Shown in pieces: positions 56,205 to 64,000 of a DNA stretch of 64,000 nucleotides. The notes below the pieces were generated by a model. That model was not told where the DNA came from, searched no databases, and worked only from the letters and a program-made list of their open reading frames with translations. The translations under genes were made by a program, and so were the position numbers. Numbering within the stretch: position 1 is the stretch's first letter; each line of letters starts with the position of its first letter. Origin of the DNA: Ursus arctos (lineage: Eukaryota; Chordata; Mammalia; Carnivora; Ursidae); the NCBI RefSeq assembly GCF_023065955.2, contig NW_026622808.1, positions 44,156,475-44,220,474 of the forward strand, written 5' to 3'.

Positions 56205-56780
56205 AAACTCATGTCATTTCCATATCTCAACTATTTCATTATCTTCAGCCTTGGCTTCAAAATTGGGTCTCCTCATGGTTCTAAGATGGCTGTCAGTAGT
56301 CATGACAGCACATGCTTTCTTGGTGTGTCCATCAGGAGAGGAGGAGTAAAATTATTCTCCCAAACATAAAATATAAGTCCTTTCCTTCAGTCTGATTGGG
56401 TCAGTTTAGGTCACATGGTCACGCATGAACCAGTGGTCTTTCCAACACAATGTCATTTCTGATGGGCTTACACTAATCTGCATCTACTTCTTTTTTTTTT
56501 TTTAAAAGATTTTATTTATTTATGTGACAGAGAGACAGCCAGCGAGAGAGGGAACACAGCAGGGGGAGTGGGAGAGGAAGAAGCAGGCTCCCAGCGGAGG
56601 AGCCCGATGTGGGACTCGATCCCAGAACGACAGGATCACGCCCTGAGCCGAAGGCAGGCGCTTAACGACTGCACTACCCAGGCGCCCCTAATCTGCATCT
56701 ACTTCTGAAGCTGGGGATGAGGGGAAAAATGATCTGGAAAAAAAAAAAAACACTAATTCTGTTTGGAAATGGGGAATGAA
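56205..56780 (+). repeat. Interspersed repeat-like segment split by CAN-SINE, family unresolved
   Basis: CTAAGATGGCTGTCAGTAGT, AAATATAAGTCCTTTCCTTC, GGTCACATGGTCACGCATGA and, after the SINE, GAAGCTGGGGATGAGGGGAA recall a medium-reiteration repeat. Confidence 0.35.
56492..56687 (-). mobile_element. CAN-SINE, young subtype, 19-bp target duplication
   Basis: Reverse element from T13 and AAAAGATTTTATTTATTTAT to ACTACCCAGGCGCCCC. A perfect 19-bp duplication CTAATCTGCATCTACTTCT flanks it (56473-56491 and 56688-56706), the longest in the window. Confidence 0.96.
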
Positions 56781-58149
56781 TAATAGGTATATAAACAAGT
56801 GTCCACAACACAGGATATGTAGATTTTTTAATATTTATAAGGTACAACTGAAGATTTCATTTGAATCATCTCAATTGGCTGGTTATATTGATTAAATGCA
56901 ATGGGTGATTCAGCAGATTATCCACACTACTTTAGTAATATGTGTTGCTTATATGATTTGGGGGTCATGGAACAAGTGAAAATTTTCATCCAACTTAGCA
57001 TGAACATCTCATATTGCTGTTGTCCCCAAAGATCCCAAAGGCATTTCAAGCAGGCAGATAAATTTGGTGTAAATAAAATTAAAAAAAAAAAACAAAACAC
57101 TGCATTCTCTAAATATCTTTGTTGCTATTTTATCTGTAGAAAATCTTAGGATTTTTTTTAATCCTAGGAGTGAATTATTTTTGTTCTGAAAATGTAGCTC
57201 AATGAGAAAAATAATATTGAGTAATAGATTGTACTGAAAACAAAAGAATACACCAAAGGATAGTGATTAGAGAAAGCCTAATATGAAAGCATTTGGATAA
57301 GTACCCAACAGAAATGCAGAGTTCTAACTATGAGTGGAGAAGGAAATGTTGTAGATCATAAATCTCCCTAAATTTTGGTGCATACGATATGTATAATGTT
57401 GAATTTCCAACAATGTCATTTATTGCTAGCTCATAAGGAAGTCAACATACACTTAATTTGGCATAATATTTAATTCATGCTGCAGCAAACCTCTATTTCT
57501 TTAGTGAAAAGTGGTGAGAGCAAATGACTAACTTATACTCCTCTGTAAGAGCTCAACACAGCCTTCTGACTCAAATCCTAATTGAATATTGACTAAAAGA
57601 TAGCTTTGAGCTCTCAGCACACAGAAATTAAAGGAAAAATATGAAAAGTTCATTGGACTAAACAGCGGATCCACAATTGTTTAGAACTGCTGCTTTGGGG
57701 AGATAGGGTGGGTGGGGAATGTACTTCTGATTAATTAAAACAACTACAAATCTTACCCTATGTGTGTTCACGTTGAAGGCCTATAATGCTGAATCACAAT
57801 ACACAGCAGTATACAGGCTGCCTGTGAAAAGTAGATAGTAGAAAGAAATCCTTTTCTTTTCACCCTCGCTGGGCAAACAGGGAGGGTAGCAAATGATGTG
57901 GAGCCGTTGTCAAAGCTCATAGGAAGTTGTTTCTAACTTGGTCATGGAAAAATGCTAGAGCAAATCATGTCCTTTGCAAATAAGACATTCCTCTTGTGTT
58001 GACAATATTCTTTGGAAATTTTGAAGCCTCAAAATGCCTTAAAGGAAAACACATCACTGCAAGACAAGGTCAAGGCCAATCACTCCCCATCTGGCAATCA
58101 GCCAGATGTCTGCATTATCTTTGATAGGTCCTATGCCTCAATTCAGTGC
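56781..58149. other. No recognised feature
   Basis: AT-rich unique-looking sequence, no coding signal. Confidence 0.5.
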
Positions 58150-58445
58150 TGTTTCCACTGGAACTACTGGGAGTACAAATCATTTTCAGAGGCTCCTGAC
58201 TGCCTACAAAGTAAAGCACAATGGACAAAGTCCAATAGCATTCAGTATTTACACTACCTGGTCCCAAGCTACCTTTCTGATCTTCCGCCTTGTGAGCGTC
58301 CTTTGTTCTGGCTTTGTGTGGCTTCTGTGACTTTGCTCATGCTGTCCATAGAGTATCTATTCTCCTGCCTCTCCACATTCAGATTCTACCTGTTCCTCAG
58401 TTACAATGCAGCACTCCTCCAGGACAGCGGTCGTGACGCTCTCGT
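58150..58445 (+). repeat. L2 LINE fragment
   Basis: GAGGCTCCTGACTGCCTACA, AAGTAAAGCACAATGGACAA, TACACTACCTGGTCCCAAGC, TGACTTTGCTCATGCTGTCC. A 150-codon open frame (58012-58464) overlaps it, is not conserved with any protein I recognise, and is treated as chance. Confidence 0.65.
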
Positions 58446-58901
58446 AAATGATGTGATGTTTTGAGGCCTTTGAGATGGTGTCATGACCTGGGGACCCAGG
58501 AACACCTGAATCTTATCTTAGACCAAAGTCACCTATCTTCTCAGGAGAACTATTCACACAGATAACAATGTCAAATAAAAAACAAATTCCCTCTTTATTA
58601 TTACAACTTTGGAAGATGAGGCTGCAGCATATAACCTTTCTCTACTTCCTATGTCCATATGCAAATAGTATGATCCCTATGAACAGATAAAAGATGATGA
58701 CACCCAAGAACATGCAAGAAGAGAGACTATCAGAAACTGTATGCTTCCCTTTCAATGGGAGAGACTCTGACCACTAATAAATGTAGTCCAATAACTTTTC
58801 TCAAACATTACCACTAAGATCAGACTCTTCCCACTTGAGGAGTGAGGAAGGATGGAGAGTATGAATGCTCCTTATCCCAGTTGCCTATGCAAACGTAAAT
58901 G
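58446..58901. other. No recognised feature
   Basis: Unique-looking spacer before the inverted L1. Confidence 0.5.
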
Positions 58902-59033
58902 ATTTAAGTGAAATCATATGGTATTTGTCTTCCTCTGCCTTGACCGATTTCACTTAACATAATACCTTGTAGGTCTATCCATAGCCTTACAAAGGGCAAA
59001 ATCTCATTCTTTTTTATGGCTGAGTAATATCCC

Positions 59034-59078
<45 letters not shown>

Positions 59079-59695
59079 TCCACTTTGTTTTTATCCATTC
59101 ATTTATGGTGGACACTCAGGTTGCTTTCACATCTTGACTATTGTAAATAATGCTACAATGAACATGGGGTGCATATATCTTTTCAAATTAGTGTTTTCAG
59201 ATTCTTAGGATAAACACTCAGGAGTGGAATTACTAGATTATATGGTACTTCTATTTTAGTTTTTTGAGGAACCTCCATTCTGTTTTCCACATGACTGCAT
59301 CTATTTACATTCCTGCCCACAGTGCACAAGGGTTCCCTCTCCTCTACGTCTTTGCCAACACTTGTTCTTGCTTGTCTTTTTGATACTAGGCATTCTGACT
59401 GGTATGAGGTGATACCTCATCTGTGGGTTTGATTTGCATTTCCCTGATGCTGAGCGATGCTGAGCACCTTTCTGTGTGTCTGCTGGCCATCTATGTGTCT
59501 TCTTTGGAAAAACGTCTATTCGGATCCCCTGCCCATTTTTAAATTGGATTATTTGTTTTTTTGGTTTTGAGTTGCTTAAGTTCTTTATATATTATAAATA
59601 TTAACCTTCTATCAGATACATCATTTGTAAATATCTTCTCCCATTCAGTAGGTTGTCTTTTTATTTGTTGATGGCTTCCTTTACCATGCATAGGG
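58902..59695 (-). mobile_element. L1 ORF2 end and 3' UTR start, inverted segment
   Basis: On the minus strand from 59695 the sequence runs through the ORF2 C-terminus (AACCTACTGAATGGGAGAA, GGGAAATGCAAATCAAACCC, AACAAGTGTTGGCAAAGACG, ATTACTCAGCCATAAAAAAG) into the 3' UTR, ending TACCATATGATTTCACTTAAAT at 58923-58902. A (GT)n array (59036-59077) expanded inside it. It pairs with the plus-strand segment at 59723. Confidence 0.88.
59036..59077 (+). repeat. (GT)n microsatellite inside L1
   Basis: About 21 GT units replacing the TATATA segment of the L1 ORF2 end. Confidence 0.95.
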
Positions 59696-59722
59696 GCGAT
59701 TTTATGGGCAGTGAAGGACCGC

Positions 59723-59915
59723 TACCATATGATTTCACTTAAATGTAGAACCTAAAAAATCAAACAAACAGAAACATACTCATAAATAAAGAGAATAAAC
59801 TGGTGGTTGCTAGAAGGGAAGGGGTTAGGGATGGGCAAAGTAGGTGAAGGGGATTAAAAGGTACAAATTTTCAGTTATAAAATAAGTCAAGAAGATGAAA
59901 AGTACAGCATAGGAG
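59723..59915 (+). mobile_element. L1 3' UTR segment, direct orientation
   Basis: Starts TACCATATGATTTCACTTAAAT (59723-59744) and continues into 3' UTR: CAGAAACATACTCATAAATA, AACTGGTGGTTGCTAGAAG, GGCAAAGTAGGTGAAGGGGA. It stops near 59915 at an (AATG)n repeat with no normal L1 terminus or poly(A). About 27 bp of non-L1 filler (59696-59722) separates it from the inverted segment. Confidence 0.85.
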
Positions 59916-59946
59916 AATGAATGAATGAATGAATGAATGAATGAAT
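59915..59946 (+). repeat. (AATG)n microsatellite
   Basis: Seven or eight AATG units at the end of the direct L1 segment. Confidence 0.92.
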
Positions 59947-59989
59947 AATAAAGCCCCCCACTCTCCCAATGGCTGTACTCTGGTGTTGA

Positions 59990-60235
59990 AGGACATCCAC
60001 AATCATGACCAAACCTTTATTCTTATTTCTTTTATCTCCAATATTGGAAACGTACTCAATCATATTTTGTCAGAGGTCCTCAAACTTGCTTGCATTATCT
60101 CATCTCTGAGTACTTGGAAGTAGTTTTCCTTCCCTCCAAAATATATCACATCACTATCCTTTGATCTTCTCAGTCAGCTGGAGGCTTAATTCAAATGCCA
60201 CTTCCACCATTAAGCCTGGACAAAGGCTATTTTAT
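59990..60235 (+). repeat. L2-like fragment
   Basis: GGCTTAATTCAAATGCCACT, TCCACCATTAAGCCTGGACA resemble the L2 'caaatgtcacctcc' block. The match is weak. Confidence 0.35.
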
Positions 60236-60934
60236 CTGTGAAGCAACCAGTCTTGAAACTTCCCAGGGACCTAAAGAAATGTCTGAGACCTTAAATAAAA
60301 TGTACTGTCTCCAATATGTAAAACTAAAAATGAAAAATCAAAATGAAAAAATGTTCAGGTAAATGACTTCCAAACGCATGCCAACTTCATCAACTGTTAA
60401 ATATAGTACGCCTATCACTATGTTTGAAAACAATTGGTGCCGTTGGTTTTTCAGTTTGCAAGGATTCCTGGAAATGCACCATGATTCCTAAGAAATCACA
60501 GTCATTTGTTAACCAAGTTATATAGATAAATAGTTTTAAAAGCAAGATTGAAAAAAATCCTTTGCTTTTTAACAATACAAAAATAAGTGGATGTGAGGTA
60601 CATTTTAATAAGTTTGCTATGAGGTGGGGTGGGCCTTCCAAAGTCTGCAGGGGCCTCAGCCATACTGAGCAAGAACCCAAGACTGACAGCACAGTGGTGA
60701 GAGCCCTAGGTACATTCAGGAACCCAAGGGTGGTATCATACTTCTGTCCAGGCAATGGGAACTCCCCATACCTCACTTTGCCTGCCACAAAACAGAAACT
60801 TAGAATACATGCCCCACTGCTCAAAAAAGTTTTAAAGAAGAAATGAGATCATCTCAGTGAACATGCTATAAATGGTAAGGAGTAATTATTACTGTTCTCT
60901 AAATAATCATGAATTCAATAATCATGAGTTCTGC
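60236..60934. other. No gene seen; overlapping opposite ORFs
   Basis: A 144-codon minus ORF (60390-60824) and a 94-codon plus ORF (60562-60846) overlap. Neither shows a domain I recognise. A short MIR-like tail (60840-60900) may be present. Confidence 0.5.
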
Positions 60935-61084
60935 ATCCACAATCTATTGAGTACCTACAGGTATATACACTATCTACCAGGCAGCAGAGGATACTAAATG
61001 AAATCATCTCTGTAGTATCAGGAGAAAACAACAGATACACATAGAAGTAAAGTGTGCTCAATGCTCCAATTTAGTTAGCACAGC

Positions 61085-61335
61085 ATATGGCTAAGAGGGC
61101 AGGCTAGAGTCAGAGTACTTGGGCCCCAACCCCTCTCTACTACTTCCTAAATGTATGACCTAAGACAAGCATCTTAACTGCTTTGCCTCTTGGTTTTCTT
61201 ATCTGTAGGATCAAGATGATTAATACTTACCTTACGGAGTTACTGTAAAGATTAAAGGAGATAAGGCTTATAAATTGATACAGCAGTGACAACAGACAAT
61301 AAACATCCCATAAATAGTCATTATTTATTCCTGTT
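61085..61335 (+). repeat. MIR SINE inside antisense L2
   Basis: GGGCAGGCTAGAGTCAGAGT, CTTCCTAAATGTATGACCTA, TTGGTTTTCTTATCTGTAGG, AGTTACTGTAAAGATTAAAG, AAACATCCCATAAATAGTC. Confidence 0.82.
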
Positions 61336-61722
61336 CTTTTTCATGACTGGTTGCCATCATCCACCTAGGAGAGTGATAGCAGGCAAGTGGGGGAAGGATT
61401 TTTCAAGCAGGAGGAAGAGCATGTGTAAAGACACTGAGGCACAAGACAGCATGCAACAGTGCAGGGATGCTGAGTGGTTTAATAGGCTAAAGCCAAGGGT
61501 GGGTGCAGAATTGTAGGAGTAGAGCCTGGCTAAGAAGAGAGAATCAATCTAGTCCATGCAAATGAGTTTAGAGTGTATCCAGTGCAAGACACAGAAAGCT
61601 GCTGAAGAATTCTGGGCAGAGAAAGGTCTTGATTGAGTCTATGTTACAGAATGATCACCCTGGTATCTGAATGGACTGTGGGCAAGAAAGCAGGCAGAGA
61701 GAACAGTTAGAAGGTTATTGCA

Positions 61723-61934
61723 GGGGCGCCTGGGTGGCACAGCGGTTAAGCGTCTGCCTTCAGCTCAGGGCGTGATCCCGGCGTTGTGGGATCGAGCCCC
61801 ACATCAGGCTCCTCCGCTATGAGCCTGCTTCTTCCTCTCCCACTCCCCCTGCTTGTGTTCCCTCTCTCGCTGGCTATCTCTCTCTCTGTCGAATGAATAA
61901 ATAAAAAATCTTAAATTAAAAAAAAAAAAAAAAA
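61723..61934 (+). mobile_element. CAN-SINE, young bear/panda-type subfamily
   Basis: GGGGCGCCTGGGTGGCACAGC, GCTATGAGCCTGCTTC, TCGAATGAATAAATAAA and a pure A17 end. A perfect 14-bp duplication AGAAGGTTATTGCA flanks it (61709-61722 and 61935-61948). It lies inside an antisense L2. Confidence 0.96.
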
Positions 61935-62160
61935 AGAAGGTTATTGCAAAAGTCCATACAAGCAATGAGGACCCAAAGCAGGGCATCAGTAATGAAGATG
62001 AAAAGGAGAAAGAGGTGAAAACTTGCTAAAAAGGAATATCAACAGGATGTGTGCGGTCTTTGGTGGCGAGGATGAGAAAGAGTGAAGATCTGAAGTTGAG
62101 TTGTGCACTATTGTCTTGAACAGCTTAGTTATATATCAGCACTACTAGGATATTCACTAA

Positions 62161-62667
62161 ATTAGAAAATAAAAGGGAAAGAGCCTAGGTGAAAATTCTA
62201 TTGTTGGGTGGTCTGAAGACATCCCATGGGAGATATCATGAAACTCCATGTTCTTCCAAGTATAGTTTGTAGACCTGTGTCATCTGTGAACTGCTGGTTA
62301 TTGGTCCTTAATCAAGATAAAATATTAGTACCATAAATTACATCAACTTCATTACTAAGCTGTTCAATTCAGCTGACAATTTTGTGTGTGTGTGTGTGTG
62401 TGTGTAGCAAGATTTTCTTGAAGAAAGCAGGGAGTTAACTTACATTCTAGTACAAGTTCCTTCTTTCATTGCAGACCCTTGATGAAGCGTTGAATGACGT
62501 GTGCCAGTCTGAGACCACACCTTCAGCAGCACTGATATATACGTTTGGAAGGCTGGTGAGAGAACCATGCTAGAGCCAACGATCTAAGAATAGGAAGTAT
62601 AGGGATGTTAGTAGCCAAAGCCATCATTAATGGTGAAGTGGCCCAGAGAGAAGACATAGAAAAAAGT
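62161..62667. other. No gene; (GT)n only
   Basis: Unique-looking sequence between L2 and the MLT1-type LTR. Confidence 0.5.
62383..62405 (+). repeat. (GT)n microsatellite
   Basis: Eleven GT units. Confidence 0.9.
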
Positions 62668-63118
62668 TTGGTAAGGCTGCCATTAAAAGTATCTCAAACT
62701 AGGTGGCTTAAACAGAAATTTATTGTCTCACAGCTCTGGAGGCTAGAAATTCAAGATCAAAGTGTCTACAGGGATGGCTCCTTCTGAGGCTATAAGGAAG
62801 AATATATTCCATGCCTCTCCCTTAGCTTCTGGTGATTTTCTGGCAATCTTTGCTGTTCCTTACTTGTAGAAGCATTACTTTAATCTCTGCCTTTCTCTTC
62901 ACATAGTGTTTTCCCTTTGTCTGTGTGTCCCTATGTTGAAATTCCCCCTTTCAGTAAGGCCATCAGTCGTAATGGATTAGGACCTTGAAGGACCTCATCT
63001 TAACTAATAACATCCTCAAAGACCTTATTTCCAAATAAGGTCACATTCTGAGGTACTGAGGATTAGGACTTTGCCATGAATTTTGGCAGGGTGGGGGGGA
63101 CATCATCAACCCATAACA
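62668..63118 (-). mobile_element. MLT1A/MST-type solo LTR
   Basis: GGTAAGGCTGCCATTAAAAG, ACTAGGTGGCTTAAACAGAA, CTCACAGCTCTGGAGGCTAG, TTCACATAGTGTTTTCCC, CTTATTTCCAAATAAGGTCA and CAACCCATAACA match the same antisense LTR family as 20089-20551. Confidence 0.8.
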
Positions 63119-64000
63119 AAGGCCAAGGATAGAGACCTAAAACATTACCAATATTTAAGATTGAGACACTCACTACATCCTGCCTTACACTCTAAGTGAC
63201 GCTCTGTATTCTCAACTTCTTAACCAGATTGGTAGGTTCTTAGAGATCAGAAAGGCTGCCTAAAATGTCTTTGCATATTTTGCCTCCACGATTTAGTGAG
63301 TTTCTTGTATGTAGAAGTGGCTCAAAACAATGTTGTTTGATGATGTATAACAAACAAAAATTGAATATGGAAGAGCCCTCAAGAAATGTTTTGAACACAG
63401 TATGTTATGACACGCTGCCTTATAGACAACAGTTGCTGTACTTGTCAGAAAAATCACCAAAGTCGATGTTCAAGATATATTTTAACTCATTTGCTTAAAC
63501 AACTCTATGCCTACCATCCACACCAAAAGGCTGTTTTTCTGCATGGGCAACAGAAGGCACAATTATTTGCAAGAATTTTCAATGTTTTTCCTTTGCTTTC
63601 TGAAGTGGCACAGTAGATTCCCTGCACCATTGTGCATGTTTGCCAAAATCCCATTGTCTTTTCAAAGCACTACAGCCCCTGGAGGGTCTGTAGCTTAGCC
63701 TGTGCTCCCGGAACATTGAGGGATGTTAAAAAAAAAAAAAAAAAAAAAAAGTTAACCCCAAAGTATCTCGTAACTTTCCTACTGCATGGAAGTGATGGGG
63801 AGACACACATGACAGGTTGATATTTTCCTCCTATAGGGCTGCTGAGAGGATGTCAATACTTTATCAGATTATTCCACTTCTCTCAATTTTAGAAGAGTGG
63901 TCAGAAGCTTGGAACACTTGGGGGCTTGATAATTCAATTTATTTTTCAAAACTCTCCTGCTTGTTAAAATGAAAAGAATGGCTTAGCGAAGATAATTTTC
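63119..64000. other. No recognised feature apart from poly(A)23
   Basis: Possible L2 tail traces near 63190-63330; otherwise unique-looking to the window end. Confidence 0.45.
63728..63750 (+). repeat. poly(A)23 tract
   Basis: Pure A run after GAGGGATGTT. No recognisable retroelement body and no clear target duplication. Confidence 0.9.

Larger units (their letters stand above)
60935..62160 (-). repeat. L2 LINE, antisense, interrupted by MIR and CAN-SINE
   Basis: Starts TATTGAGTACCTACAGGTAT and ACTATCTACCAGGCAGCAGA. A MIR interrupts at 61085-61335. It resumes with TTCAAGCAGGAGGAAGAGCA, TGTGTAAAGACACTGAGGCA, CTGGCTAAGAAGAGAGAATC, AATGATCACCCTGGTATCTG, is cut again by a CAN-SINE at 61723, and continues with TCATTACTGATG-type L2 sequence in reverse. 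Confidence 0.65.

Noticed and set aside
58012..58464. 150-codon plus ORF
   Set aside because: Largely overlaps an L2 fragment; composition and residues match no known protein, and there is no splice or promoter context.
60390..60824. 144-codon minus ORF overlapped by a 94-codon plus ORF
   Set aside because: No domain recognised. Overlapping opposite frames with no conservation evidence are expected by chance at this window size.
1..64000. CRISPR arrays, phage, operons, riboswitches or other prokaryotic systems
   Set aside because: No regularly spaced direct repeats or bacterial genes are present; repeat content is unmistakably placental mammal and carnivoran.
1..64000. tRNA genes from tRNA-like boxes in SINEs and MIRs
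   Set aside because: All A/B-box-like matches seen belong to CAN-SINE or MIR heads and lack an intact cloverleaf with acceptor pairing.

Overview
This is 64 kb of vertebrate nuclear DNA, almost certainly from a caniform carnivoran and most likely a bear or close relative. The evidence is 16 copies of the tRNA-Lys-derived CAN-SINE (core GGCGCCTGGGTGG near the 5' end, CT-rich middle, AAATAAATAAAATCTTT tail). Several belong to the young GGCACAGCGGTTAAGCG / CTATGAGCCTGCTTC subtype that I associate with the giant panda and bears; that species-level call is from memory. Older layers (MIR, L2, MER5, MER20, Tigger, MLT1-type LTRs, several L1 generations) are the standard placental mammal set.

I find no functional protein-coding gene, no convincing exon, no CpG island and no canonical tRNA, rRNA or snRNA gene. 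The window reads as intergenic or deep intronic sequence, AT-rich and tiled with repeats of many ages. The short ORFs are chance or repeat-derived. The longest (212 codons, minus strand, 37905-38543) is the antisense of a dead cathepsin L retrocopy lying on the plus strand.

Layout. 0-9 kb: L2 and MIR fragments, an old local duplication (1810-1984 and 3478-3653), two MER20 copies in opposite orientation, and three CAN-SINEs. 9.2-17.4 kb: mostly repeat-poor apart from an LTR, L1 3' ends and one SINE; 9.24-9.9 kb is rich in TAAT motifs. 17.5-21.3 kb: an old L1, an LTR holding a 28-base G run, then an L2 split by an LTR that is itself split by an MLT1A-type LTR. 21.3-37.3 kb: MIR, MER5 and MER20 fragments, including a MIR > MER20 > CAN-SINE nest near 26.8 kb. 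37.7-39.7 kb: an antisense L2 split by a Tigger2-like transposon, which carries a cathepsin L processed pseudogene and a CAN-SINE. 41-43.5 kb: a MIR with an internal 93-bp tandem duplication and a bodiless poly(A) insertion. 44-48.75 kb: an L1 keeping its 5' leader, ORF1 remnants and ORF2 pieces, cut by a Tigger1-like element and two SINEs. 48.75-64 kb: L2 and MIR fragments, another old L1, four more SINEs, an L1 with an inverted 5' part, and a terminal MLT1-type LTR.

No genes here work together in a pathway. The interest is an archaeological record of nested insertions and a few structures that bear on insertion mechanism. Repeat family names come from remembered consensus patterns and not from a database search; boundaries are approximate (usually within 10-30 bp) except where target-site duplications fix them.
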